Below are positions 40,001 through 50,100 of a stretch of 64,000 nt of DNA, piece by piece. Location of the stretch: NCBI RefSeq assembly GCF_000004195.4, contig NC_030681.2, positions 138,511,506 to 138,575,505 on the forward strand, given 5' to 3'. The stretch comes from Xenopus tropicalis (lineage: Eukaryota; Chordata; Amphibia; Anura; Pipidae). How positions within the stretch are numbered: the first letter of the stretch is position 1; each line of letters opens with the position of its first letter. The translations under genes and the position numbers were made by a program. The notes under the pieces are model-generated. The model had not been told where the DNA came from. It saw only the letters and a program-made list of their open reading frames with translations, and did not search any database.

Positions 40001-43000
40001 TTTCTAACAATTTCTTGGTTATTTCAAGAACAATGTCTTTGTCTTTTCAGATTCATCGTTCGGGAATTTCTCTTTAACGAGAAGGAACTGCAGTCAGAAA
40101 AAGCTGAAATCGTTAAACTGGCGGCTGATAAAAAACAGCTTTATGTAAGTCATTCTTTATATTTATGACATGAAGAATACAGGCTTTTGTTTAATATTCA
40201 CTTCTTTCTCTTAAAGGAGACATATCCTATAAAAATGATGAGTGTACCAGTGAATTATACTCCTCTAGATATAGAAGGATTGTGCTTAAAAAGTTGTGTT
40301 TCCTGCTGATTTATTGAGAAATTCTACAAAAACCCCACTAGTCCCGCCCATCTGTTGCACTTCCTGCTGGCTGAATTCTCTGAATGAGCTGGGGAGCCGG
40401 CGGCCCTCAGCACACTGCACTGTAGGATAGGAACCAATCAGCAGCTAGGCTGACCTGATAGGGAACTAAAGCCTGTCTGTGCTTGTGTGAGTGCAGGGCT
40501 GTGATTGGCTCTTCCCCTCCTACTGTGCTTCTGGCAGGGACCGTTAGGACACGCCCACCCCTCATTTGAAACACAGACAGGGACCTAAGAGGATCTATAG
40601 GGAGCTCCAATAAAGGGGCCATTGTTACAGATAGGGTTAATGTTTAGCACAAAGGGAAACCAGCACCGTATATTATTCATAATTGCCTACAAAATTAGGG
40701 TTTTTCCCATTTATCCAATATGTCTCCTTTGCTTCAATGTCTTTTTTGGCATAGTTAGACTTTTTTTCTTTCAAACTAAGAGGCCATTTATGACCTCCAA
40801 GACAGTGTGCAAACTCAAATAGTGTGTGCAATACTCTGTAGGTGCTTTAGGGCACCATTGTATCATATACAGACAGACACACACAGCCTGGCATACGGCA
40901 CCTCTATGATTGAATTCTCCTTAGTGTCCTTTTGTAGCCAAAGTTTTGAAGTTTAACTTTCTGAACATCTAAATAGCTGTTAATCAGGCTTTTAATCGGT
41001 TTTAATGGCCTCTTGCCTACAGAACCCATACAACGTATCTGGCATAGAAGACAGAGGAGGGTTTTGGTTTTAGAACCTCCAGAGAACGTTAAAGTTTCCT
41101 TACCACAGAGTTTAGTTAATAAGGAAATAAATATCTTTCAGGGTCCCCTGCTGCGCTGGCTGAAAGTAAATTTCAGTGAAGCTTTCATTGGCTGGATCCA
41201 TATCAAAGCCCTGCGAGTATTTGTGGAGTCTGTCCTAAGGTAAGAACCAATCAAAATCTTCTAGGAACACTGTTTCTGCTAAAAAGTTAAGATAAAAAAA
41301 ATCACAACCTTTTCCCTATGGTTTTCTGTAACACTTTCATCTACTACTATCCCCCCCCCACCCCCACTTTATATGTAAACATAACTTTTAACTAAAAATT
41401 TGTCCCAGCCCCCACCCCCTGCAAAATAGGCACTTAATGCACTTAATACAATTTTGCCATAGGTAATAGAGGTTTCCACCATCTCATAGCCGACAAATGC
41501 ATTATTAATAGAAAATTACAATTGTTATGAGAAATTTCCAGAGGAAATAAATTAAAAAAGGCCTTAGTAAATTGCAGGCAAACCCACACGCATACAAAAA
41601 AAAGGGGTGCCAAAAATTTAAAGACAAATATTTGTCGCCCTAAATTGGCTTTCAATAATCATTTTCCCCCAAAAGCCACAATTTTGGCTCACATTCCAAA
41701 TCTCAGATTTGCACCCAAAACTGTACTGAATTCTATTAGATCAACCGCATATAATGTGATATAGAGAAGGGGGTTCAATTTATCAACATATCTACAATGT
41801 GAATTAGTTTAGAAATTTAGATGGCATGGAGACATGACGTTGACCTCTTAAATGATTGGTTAAGGTTCTATAACTTGGCTCGAGGCTAATGTCCTGCATA
41901 TTCTCTTTGGTGAAGGTATGGATTACCAGTGAACTTTCAGGCAGTGGTTCTGCAGCCCAACAAGAAGTCCATGAAGAGATTACGGGATGTACTCAATGCC
42001 ATCTTTAGGCACCTGGATGAAAATGCAGCTGCAAACATGAAGGATGTAGGTATCCAGCTACAAAGCACCCTGGCTCCTATCTCAGTTTAGCTTGGTGCTG
42101 CAATAGCTTTGTGCCAGTCAGTTTGGTAGCTACAGCCAGCTATTATGCCCCAGAGAATCAAGGGGTGCTAATTTCATTTTGGAAACAAACCACTCCTTGT
42201 GTAAAGGCGGCATTACACAGGCTGACCCGTGGGACTGATTAACCCAGGGGCTGAAGGGATGAATATCACAGTCAATTTTCAATTTTTCCATTTATTCGGA
42301 CAATCGCCCAAATGATTGGAAGAGACACTGCTAATCCACCACACCTAAACAGCTATGGTATGGGATCCGTAATTCAGAAAGCCAGAAATCTCTGAATTAC
42401 AGGAAGGCCATAGAATGCATTTTAAGCAAATAATTCTGATTTTCAAAAATGATTTCCTTTTTCTCTGTAATAATAACACAGTACCTTGTACTTGATCCCA
42501 ACTAAGATATAATTACCCCTTATTGGGGCAGAACAGCCCTATTGGGTTTATTTAATGGTTAAATGATTCCCTTTTCTCTGTAACAATAAAACAGTACCTG
42601 TACTTGATCCCAACTAAGATATAATTACCCCTTATTGGGGGCAGAACAGCCCTATTGGGTTTATTTAATGGTTAAATGATTCCCTTTTCTCTGTAATAAT
42701 AAAACAGTACCTGTACTTGATCCCAACTAAGATATAATTACCCCTTATTGGGGGCAGAACAGCCCTATTGGGTTTATTTCATGGTTAAATGATTCCCTTT
42801 TCTCTGTAATAATAACACAGTACCTTGTACTTGATCCCAACTAAGATATAATTACCCCTTATTGGGGGCAGAACAGCCCTATTGGGTTTATTTAATGGTT
42901 AAATGATTCCCTTTTCTCTGTAATAATAACACAGTACCTGTACTTGATGGTCAGTGAGCAGCATGAATCCTTGCTGCAGAACAATCCTACTTTGTAGACC

Positions 43001-43709
43001 TTAGGTATGGTGATCCACTTTAAAGAAACATCCCTAATCCAGAAAACCCCAGGCCGCAAGTATTCTGGATAACAGATCCTACACCTGTACCAGCTGCCAT
43101 AAATTGCTGGGAAGTATGTTTGAAACCTGGGTGTGTTTGGCCAGCGTAATTCTCCTACTCCAGGCACCATAAGCAGTCTCTGTGGGCAGTAGAAGGGAGG
43201 ACTGTGTTTTCAGACAGGCTAGCCATTGGAAATGTCAGAAGAGTGAAATTAATAGAGGAAGGCACAATTTAATGGGATATATATATATGTAACGAATGTA
43301 GTGTTTTTGTTTGTCTAACTAGTTGGGTAAAATAGGACCTTAGACAACATATGACAGATATCTCAGCCGCAGGGGTTGTACTGGCACCAAGCCCATGGAA
43401 CAGTACATTCCTCCAGTATCGCATTGGACATGTTCCGCCCTAAAATTGTTTTGCCCTCAGGGCCCACTTCGGTCAGCTATATCATGGAGTGACTACATTA
43501 TCTACATTATTACTTGGGACATCTAATAGTTCCAATGTGAGAACCAGGAGCTAACAAGCTACCCCTAAAGGCAAGTTGTACAGCATTTTTCACTTTGTCT
43601 CTCTTTCTCCCCACAGATTGGTATGGAGATTCCGGGCTTGCAGCTCAGCAGCCAAGATTATTATCCCTATGTCTGCTTCAAGATAGACCTGACTAATCTG
43701 GACTTTTAA
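24781..43709 (+). CDS. atp6v1c2: V-type proton ATPase subunit C2 (complete)
   Basis: Subunit C of the cytosolic V1 sector of the vacuolar H+-ATPase. In the family it bridges the peripheral stalks to the membrane sector and controls reversible assembly of the pump. Twelve coding exons join in frame to 381 residues plus TAA; family members are about 381-382. The start [20 protein letters not shown] and the run MNTVTSK match isoform C2 better than C1, and the position between nol10 and pdia6 agrees. Conserved blocks include [60 protein letters not shown] and [11 protein letters not shown], ending with [18 protein letters not shown]. The 5' non-coding exon is inferred, so 24781 is approximate; coding runs 25614-43709. 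A long C2-specific insert known in mammals is absent from this splice form. Confidence 0.95.
25587..25742 (+). CDS. atp6v1c2: atp6v1c2 exon 2 (start codon at 25614)
   Basis: Acceptor AATCAG, 27 nt of 5'UTR, then 43 codons from ATG 25614 to VIPELK. Donor GTGAGT, phase 0. Confidence 0.94.
25790..26250 (+). repeat. Duplicated segment, copy B (atp6v1c2 intron 2)
   Basis: Direct-orientation partner of 23978-24272, beginning about 48 bp after coding exon 2. It is longer because of extra sequence between the shared blocks. Confidence 0.7.
27005..27072 (+). CDS. atp6v1c2: atp6v1c2 exon 3
   Basis: Encodes [20 protein letters not shown] and AE plus two bases. Acceptor TTTCAG, donor GTAAAA. Confidence 0.96.
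27421..27878. mobile_element. T2/Kolobok-like MITE
   Basis: AAAGGGGAGGTTCACCTT at left, aagatgaacaacccctttaa at right. atp6v1c2 intron 3. Confidence 0.7.
29159..29618. mobile_element. T2/Kolobok-like MITE
   Basis: TTAAGGGGTTGTTCACCTTT at left and ggtgaaccacccctttaa at right. Contains a local taacataacat duplication near 29565. Confidence 0.75.
30549..31327 (+). mobile_element. MITE with internal 113-bp tandem array (about 5 units)
   Basis: Left end acaggtatgggacctgttat, right end gggatcccatacctgt. Unit markers at 30714, 30827, 30940, 31052 and 31165; one unit is 112 bp. Confidence 0.88.
32345..32633 (-). mobile_element. Single-unit (unexpanded) member of the 113-bp MITE family
   Basis: Both ends are present (acaggtatgggatctgttat and ataacaggtcccatacct), but only one copy of the interior that is tandemly repeated elsewhere. 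Confidence 0.8.
33136..33221 (+). CDS. atp6v1c2: atp6v1c2 exon 4
   Basis: Encodes [20 protein letters not shown] and then QENLLANG. Acceptor TTTCAG, donor GTGAGC. Confidence 0.96.
33222..36199. other. atp6v1c2 intron 4
   Basis: Contains gccatacac-type MITE pieces (33285-33545, 34630-34985). Otherwise no recognisable content. Confidence 0.5.
36200..36294 (+). CDS. atp6v1c2: atp6v1c2 exon 5
   Basis: Encodes [20 protein letters not shown] and then [12 protein letters not shown]. Acceptor CTACAG, donor GTAAAT, phase 0. Confidence 0.96.
36584..36675 (+). CDS. atp6v1c2: atp6v1c2 exon 6
   Basis: Encodes [20 protein letters not shown] and then [10 protein letters not shown] plus GT of a Val codon. 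Donor GTATGT chosen because it gives VGNLLTRTL with exon 7. Confidence 0.93.
37144..37242 (+). CDS. atp6v1c2: atp6v1c2 exon 7
   Basis: Encodes [20 protein letters not shown] and then [12 protein letters not shown] with a split Lys. Acceptor CTACAG, donor GTAAGT. Confidence 0.96.
37489..37557 (+). CDS. atp6v1c2: atp6v1c2 exon 8
   Basis: Encodes [20 protein letters not shown] then ST and a split Lys. Acceptor TTATAG, donor GTAAGT. Confidence 0.96.
38056..38148 (+). CDS. atp6v1c2: atp6v1c2 exon 9
   Basis: Encodes [20 protein letters not shown] and then [10 protein letters not shown] with a split Lys. Acceptor TTTCAG, donor GTAAGA. Confidence 0.96.
38528..38941. mobile_element. TTAA MITE, AGGAACAGTAACA family, complete
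   Basis: TTAA-AGGAACAGTAACATC at left and GGTGTTACTGTTCCT-TTAA at right. TTAA target duplications fit the T2/Kolobok type. Inner palindrome gcagccattcaag / ctttgaatggctgcc. Confidence 0.8.
38938..39345. mobile_element. TTAA MITE, GC-rich palindrome, abutting the previous element
   Basis: TTAA-AGGGGAAGGAAAGGCAAA at left, ctttctttttccT-TTAA at right. Arms carry aagtcacttg, cccgggctggtgc and aagttcggcttttc. It shares the TTAA at 38938-38941 with its neighbour. Confidence 0.78.
40051..40144 (+). CDS. atp6v1c2: atp6v1c2 exon 10
   Basis: Encodes [20 protein letters not shown] and then [11 protein letters not shown]. Donor GTAAGT at phase 0, the point where mammalian C2 can carry an alternative insert. 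Confidence 0.95.
40211..40730. mobile_element. TTAA-type MITE, AGGAGACATAT family
   Basis: TTAAAGGAGACATATCC at left and ccaatatgtctccttt at right are inverted. In atp6v1c2 intron 10, 66 bp after exon 10. Confidence 0.65.
41142..41239 (+). CDS. atp6v1c2: atp6v1c2 exon 11
   Basis: Encodes [20 protein letters not shown] and then [12 protein letters not shown] plus two bases. Acceptor TTTCAG, donor GTAAGA. The same frame stays open upstream to 40977. Confidence 0.96.
41916..42045 (+). CDS. atp6v1c2: atp6v1c2 exon 12
   Basis: Encodes [20 protein letters not shown] and ends [10 protein letters not shown]. The acceptor GTGAAG has a short pyrimidine tract. Donor GTAGGT, phase 0. Confidence 0.95.
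42356..43090 (-). mobile_element. MITE with internal 113-bp tandem array (about 4 units)
   Basis: Opposite orientation to the copies at 1572, 9681 and 30549. The marker gatcccaactaagatataat recurs four times, 113 bp apart, between about 42494 and 42850. In atp6v1c2 intron 12. Confidence 0.87.
43617..43709 (+). CDS. atp6v1c2: atp6v1c2 exon 13 (stop)
   Basis: Encodes [20 protein letters not shown] and then [10 protein letters not shown] followed by TAA. Acceptor CCACAG. I see no clear AATAAA in the next 700 bases. Confidence 0.96.
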   Translation: MGMEIPGLQLSSQDYYPYVCFKIDLTNLDF

Positions 43710-44187
43710 CTGCTACAGCACTTGTTCATTACTTGTACCTGTATTTATATGGTATTAACGTGCCCACATTATGTTATACATTGCTTACACTGGGCTTGCT
43801 TGGAGACAAATACACCCGTGTTGTATCCCAACACACAATGACTTCTCAATGCTTTCTCTAACACTGACCTATTTGATTTATCTATGATCTATAACCTGTG
43901 GCCCTCCAAAGGGTGTTGGGGAGGAGGGAACACTGGGAGTTGTAATCCAGCAATAGTCTGTCAGATTCCTGTTTTGTAGAGATCAAGGGTAGTTATTGCG
44001 CTGCCCTACTGCTCCCAACCATTCACATATCATCTCAAGGAAAAGTCAGAGCTGCTCAATCTGAGGCCCCACCGACATCATGATTTTATTATAATCAGGT
44101 GCCAGAATATCATGTGATACAGTGGATAAGCAGCCCCCTGGGACTACTTTAACCATTCAATGCATAGTAAAGTTTTTTTCTTTTATC

Positions 44188-44314
44188 TTAGGGGTTGTTC
44201 ATCTTGTTAACTTTTGTTAACAAGATGAACATCTAATTAACTTTTAGTATGATGTAGAGAGTGATATTCTATAACATTCTAAAAGTTAACTCAAAGGTGA
44301 ACCACCCCTTTTAA
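44188..44314. mobile_element. Deleted T2/Kolobok-like MITE
   Basis: TTAGGGGTTGTTCATCTTG at left and ggtgaaccaccccttttaa at right, with most of the interior lost. An inner gttcatcttgttaac / gttaacaagatgaac palindrome is present. Confidence 0.6.
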
Positions 44315-44974
44315 CGCATAATAATGAAATGTTCCTAATAATTATATATGGGGTTTGCTGCATATAAGCATCATCATTAATAACTATTCTATAACTTTTT
44401 ATCTTGCCATTTTTTAACAGTGAGGGTTACAGTGTCACGTTGGAGGAGGAATGGGGGGGATGTATAAACTAGGGCAGGGCTGCACCACTGAAGGCCTTTG
44501 GGCCGGATGTGGCCCCCCAGCCTGCTCAGGGGTTCATAGGTTATACCATGTAGCATTGTCATTTTAACTGAATCCAGCCTTCCAACATGCATTATGAGAT
44601 GTAATTGGCTCACTGCATGTTGGCCAGCACTGTAATAGGGCAAATGAATTAGGATGACTGCGCTAAAGCTGAGCATATAGATCTATTAGGCAGATACACA
44701 AATGATCCTATGATATGAACATAACGCTTTATAATGTATAATTGGGATGAATTCAAGCAACTTGAGACTATTACTGTCTGTACATCAGTGCATGTAGCCA
44801 AGCTGCCTGCCTGCATAACCTTTACAGCCTGCACAGGAAACAACTAAATATGCAATATTAAACCTACGTTAAAATATATGTAAATGGAGTTATTAATGCC
44901 TTCTACCCTTAACTAATTATACAATCTCTACTAAATCTGTTGATTCAAGTTGCTGTGCAGAAATCACATTTCTC

Positions 44975-45230
44975 TATGTGGCACAGTGTTTAGCATTGCA
45001 GCACTGGGTGCAGGGTTCGATTCCAGCCAGGGCTTCTCCCCATGTCTGAGTGGGTTTCTTCCTGACACTTGGCTTTTTACTTACACTCCTAAACCATACA
45101 GGCAGGTTAATTGGCTCCTGATAAAACTGACCCCTGCAAAGGAACCTTAGAGCGTAAACTCCACTGCAATAGTGAATGCTGTATAATGTCCGTACATTAC
45201 ATTGCCTGTGGTATATAAAGAATAGTATGG
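44975..45230 (+). mobile_element. tRNA-derived SINE
   Basis: A tRNA-like head has a canonical B box GGTTCGATTCC near 45017 and an A-box-like tagcattgcagc about 25 bp earlier. The tail gagcgtaaactccactg resembles frog SINE/L2 tails. The head does not fold as a functional tRNA. Confidence 0.6.
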
Positions 45231-46135
45231 GATCCCTTATCCGGAAACCCATTATCCAGAAAATTACGTAAACGCCATCTCCAATAGACTCCATTATAAG
45301 CAAATAATTCTAATTATTAAAAATGATTTCCTTTTTCTCTGTAATTATAAAACAGTACCTTGTACTTGATCCCAACTAAGATATAATTACCCCTTATTGG
45401 GGGCAGAACAGCCCTATTGGGTTTATTTCATGGTTAAATGATTCCCTTTTCTCTGTAATAATAAAACAGTACCTGTTCTTGATCCCAACTAAGATATAAT
45501 TACCCCTTATTGGGGGCAGAACAGCCCTATTGGGTTTATTTCATGGTTAAATGATTCCCTTTTCTCTGTAATAATAAAACAGTACCTGTACCTGATCCCA
45601 ACTAAGATTTAATTACCCCTTATTGGGGGCAGAACAGCCCTATTGGGTTTATTTAATGGTTAAATGATTCCCTTCTCTGTAATAATAAAACAGTACCTGT
45701 ACTTTATCCCAACTAAGATATAATTACCCCTTATTGGGGGCAGAACAATACTATTGGGTTTATTTAATGGTTAAATGATTCCCTTTTCTCTGTAATAATA
45801 AAACAGTACCTGTACTTGATCCCAACTAAGATATAATTACCCCTTATTGGGGGCAGAACAATACTATTGGGTTTATTTAATGGTTAAATGATTCCCTTTT
45901 CTCTGTAATAATAAAACAGTACCTGTACTTGATCCCAACTAAGATATAATTACCCCTTATTGGGGGCAGAACAATCCTATTGGGTTTATTTAATGGTTAA
46001 ATGATTCCCTTTTCTCTGTAATAATAAAACAGTACCTGTACTTGATCCCAACTAAGATATAATTACCCCTTATTGGGGGCAGAACAGCCCTATTGGGTTT
46101 ATTCAATATTTAAATGCTTTTTAGCAGACTTAGGG
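45225..46135 (-). mobile_element. MITE with internal 113-bp tandem array (about 7 units), one end lost
   Basis: Starts tatgggatcccttatccgga, followed by the largest array in the window. The distal inverted end is replaced by unrelated sequence after about 46135. Confidence 0.87.
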
Positions 46136-46382
46136 ATCCTTTAGCAGGTTGCACCAATAACCACCACAGCCTTGCACCAAGTAAACCCACCTCCAATGCC
46201 ATCATTACAACTCTGTACTGGATGTGACGCTGTTCCAACACAAATGCAGGTAGAAAAGCGTGCGTTGCAATTTACACAGCATACAGGCACACTCATATAT
46301 ATCTGTATTTGTGCCATCCCAGGTGGAAGAAACACACTGCAGTATGAGTTAAGAAAATTAAGTTATACTTAAGAAATATTTA

Positions 46383-46530
46383 TCTTTTAGATTGTAAGCG
46401 CTTTTGTGCAGGGCCCTCCATTCTTTTTATCTGTTTTTATGGTTGCTTTGTATATAATTATGTATATTCAATATATAAAAAAAAAATGATTGTACAGCGC
46501 TGCAGAATATGTTGGCTCTTTATAAATACA
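46383..46530 (+). repeat. L2-like LINE 3' tail
   Basis: Contains tagattgtaagcgcttttg, gcagggccctcc, gattgtacagcgctgcag and ctttataaatacataataat, the same modules as 57765-57925. Confidence 0.65.
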
Positions 46531-46647
46531 TAATAATAGTTTGGGGCCAAAAATTGCAATTGACACATTACACTGTCTTTGGAAGCCAGCCCTTGTCACC
46601 AGCAACCTGCATTAAAAAAAAAAAACCCGCGATATGTCAAAAAATAT

Positions 46648-46653
46648 TTTATT
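46648..46653 (-). terminator. pdia6: Candidate pdia6 polyadenylation signal
   Basis: AATAAA on the minus strand about 450 nt after the pdia6 stop codon, giving a 3'UTR of plausible length. No other strong signal lies closer to the stop. Usage is inferred. Confidence 0.5.
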
Positions 46654-47101
46654 CATAAATTGAGTCAAGCTGATCAATTTGCAAATGAAAATACCCAAAA
46701 CATAAAAATACACAAACAAACAAACTGTCGTGTCAGCCAAGATGTACTTCCCATTAACCACAAGGAAGTACAGTAAACTCTCCGGCTTATTCTTCAGCAC
46801 CCCCAAATCCGCCCCCCCAAAAGGTTTATGGCATTTCCCCCTTCAATATGTAAAGAGAATACAGTGAAATTCACAGAATTTGTCAGTGTTCTCCCGAGAA
46901 GGCCTCTCCATAGGTCTAGATAAAACCCTTCTCTCCATGAGTGCACATTCATTAATTTGTTTTAAAACAAAAGAAAAATCAGGAGGGTTGGGGAGGGGGA
47001 ACCACTGAATCCAGCCGATTGCCAGGGATGGGCTGGTGTCCGCCAGCTGCAAACTCCCCCAAACAGAGGGATGTAACAATATCACACAGGGTGCAGAATC
47101 C

Positions 47102-47170
47102 TCACAATTCATCTTTCTCAAAGTCGTCCAGCTCCACATCACTCAGATCAATATCATCCTCTGCTGGCAG
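47102..47170 (-). CDS. pdia6: pdia6 exon 13 (KDEL, stop)
   Basis: Encodes [20 protein letters not shown] and EL then TGA. The acidic run before KDEL is typical of Ca2+-binding ER proteins. Acceptor TGTAG. Confidence 0.97.
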   Translation of the reverse strand: MPAEDDIDLSDVELDDFEKDEL

Positions 47171-50100
47171 CTACAAGGCAAGGGGGAAACTGCATGTTAG
47201 CTCCATCTCTACATCTCTTATCAGCCAGCAAAGGGGATGTAAAGGAGAACTGTTGCTATCATCAAAAATAAGTTTACTAAAAACTTTATTTGATAGTATT
47301 ATTCTTAAAGTTGTTTAGATTAATTCATGTGTGTGTTAAAATGACAAGAAAGTAGTTACAATTCTTACAGGGGAATTAAACACCCCCAATCAATGACAAT
47401 TTGTGAAGAGAGCTGAGCACTTCGTTTTCAAGCTGTTAGCCCAGTAATTTAATGGATTTGAAACCATAGCGCCCCCCTGCAAGCCACCAATCAGATAAGT
47501 AAGTTATTTTGAGAGTTTGCAATTAGTCATTTTTTTTCATTTGCATTTTCTGAATTATGTAGCTTTTGTTCTCCAGTTTGGAATTTGGGCAGCTATCTGG
47601 TTGCTAGGGCCCAATTTAAACTAGGAACCAGGCAGTGGGTCGAAAGAGACGGGAATATAAATAGAGGAGGTTCTGAATTGTAGGATAAGTAGGATAAGAA
47701 ATAAAAAGTAACAATAATAAAATTGTAGCCTTGCAAAGCAATACTTTTTTGGCTGCTGGGGTCAGTGACCCCCATATGAAAGCTGGAAAAAGGTAGAAGA
47801 GTAGAAATAATTTAAAAGCTATAAAATTTAAGACCCACTTTCTGTCACTCCCTGTCTGATGGCTGGCCAGCATAACAGAATAGAATGGAGTGCTGCCATT
47901 TCAAAATTTATTGGTGGTGTAAAACTCCCAATATCTTGCAAACAAAAAATAATGTAACTTGTAAATGTGCTCAGTTAAGAGTGTTTGGTTCCCATTGGCT
48001 TACTTAACAGCAGTGAAGGAGTAATGGAAGCATCAGGAAACAGGAATGGCATGAAAATATAACCTTACCTCTCCATCTTTTCCATCCCAAGGTACCACTG
48101 TATTGATTTTAGGAATTGCTCCTCCACCCACAGGTGATGTAGAACCACGACCAAAAGAGAGCTCCCTAAATGGAGATAGAAACCCAACGTCAGAAAGGTC
48201 ATAACTAGTGTAAAAAAAAACCATTTTTTTTTTTTATTAACAAGATGCAAGCTCAATCACACAAGGATGGTGCGGAACTTACCTTAAGAATTCATTAATG
48301 CCCTGCTCGCTGAAGGAACCTTTCAGAAGTGCGAATTTCATTTTTCTTGCATTGATGGCAGCCATGGCAGGGTACCCAAAGCCTCCAATTCCCAGTGAGG
48401 TTTCCAGATCCATCTGAGCACCAGCCTCAGCCCACAGCCACCTTATAACAATTAATAAATCATAAAGCAACATGAACATACTAAACAAGACACTGCTTAC
48501 AAACAGCATTAAAAATGTGTAAATAAACACGGCTTAGAATGATATTTTCTTTCATTATGAACAAAGACAGTTTTTGGGTGTCAACCCACTACCCCACCCA
48601 CCAGTAGTCTGGGCAAAATCCAACCCACACTTTGATTTGTGCCACATTAGCCCTGAAAATGCCATCAGTCCCGGAGGTTAATTTTCCAAAAAGAGATTAA
48701 GTTTTACTTAAATAAGGCCCCCCCCCTCTATGTGCAAAAGCAAGAGGCCCATTGACCACTAGCATGGGGACAGGTCCAGACTGAGCTCCAGAACAGGACC
48801 TGGCATTTGAGGTACAGAGGCCCAAATGGCCCTCCCAAAGCCTCAATAAAAAGTAACTGTATATGGCTTCTTACAGCAGCCCCTCTAGCATTTGCCAGAA
48901 TCTACAGATTGTCAGGCGGGGCCGGATAGGTTTCAGGTGGAAAAGCCCTGATGTACCTAATTGATTGCTTTGCAGAAAACTGACCCAGTTTTAAACAATG
49001 GTTTAAAAAGTTTATATAAATAAAATAGAGTATGAAAGTAGCAATCCTTACCCCCACATTTTCTTTTTGTACTTGTCTGCCATTTTCATCATTACGTCCA
49101 AGTAAGAATTTCTTCCAGAAGCACCTGGTAAAATAAAACAATAAACATAAAACATAAGGGCATTGTCTCTAACACAAGGCCAGTGTTGCTTATATTGCCA
49201 AAATGTTGTTCCTAATTAGCAGTACACGGAAAGATCATTCAATAATCCCCTATATTCTGTTTGCTTACCTGTGTCAAGGATATGTGGCAATACGGCAACA
49301 ATACACAACTGATGCTCATCGCAGGTCTTCTTCACTATATCTCCATTCAGGATCTGAACAACAAAAACCATCATAAGCCAAGCATGGTAGCTACAAGGAT
49401 CAAACAGTATAGAGATTTGCCTTCCCGCCCCCCAAAAAATACACACACCTGCATGAGATTTAAAAAATGAAAGAATAACCATGAACATGGAGAGATAAAT
49501 ATAAAGAGCAGTACCTCATAAATCTCAGGGGGTGGAGCATTCTCTGAGAACAGATCAATTGCACGGGCAACAATGTCTGCCTTAGTCCTTCCACCATCAT
49601 AATCCACAGGATCTTCGCCTTTTTGGAATATCTTAATTGTGGGGAAGCCTCTTATCTATGACAGATAAACAAAAACAGCACGTGAAGGAGCAGTAAAATT
49701 ACAAGCAAGCATACTATTTTGCTTCTTAACCTTTTAATATTTATAGATTTAGTTTATAGTGTATGAAATGTTACACACACCAGACAAGTGACACATGAGT
49801 AGGTCCCTTGCCCATCACAGCCTATGGGAAATCCCAGGTATTTGTTTCTGATCGATACAGAGTGTACCACAAATGGCCCCAAGGCCAGTACTAGGGGTAG
49901 GTAGACAAGGAACATGTTATAGATGCAGCATGAGGTGAGGGGGTGCAAATGGCAAGGAAGCAAGGCCCCCCATAACAGAAATTGGAAGAAAAAACAATAA
50001 GGATTTGCATGTACAGCATCTTATTACACAATAGTAACTTTTTGTTCTACTCACCCCATAACGACTGGCCAACACCTGGCTGACAGTGGCATCTACAGCA

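Larger units (their letters stand above)
43710..47101. other. Convergent intergenic region and 3'UTRs
   Basis: Holds the atp6v1c2 3'UTR, a small T2-like MITE (44188-44314), a tRNA-type SINE (44975-45230), a satellite-bearing MITE (45225-46135), a LINE tail (46383-46530) and the pdia6 3'UTR. Confidence 0.6.

Noticed and set aside
45000..45030. tRNA-like B box GGTTCGATTCC
   Set aside because: No full cloverleaf or anticodon arm can be drawn; it is the head of a SINE.
44974..45303. 109-codon minus-strand frame
   Set aside because: Antisense reading of the SINE and the adjoining MITE end.
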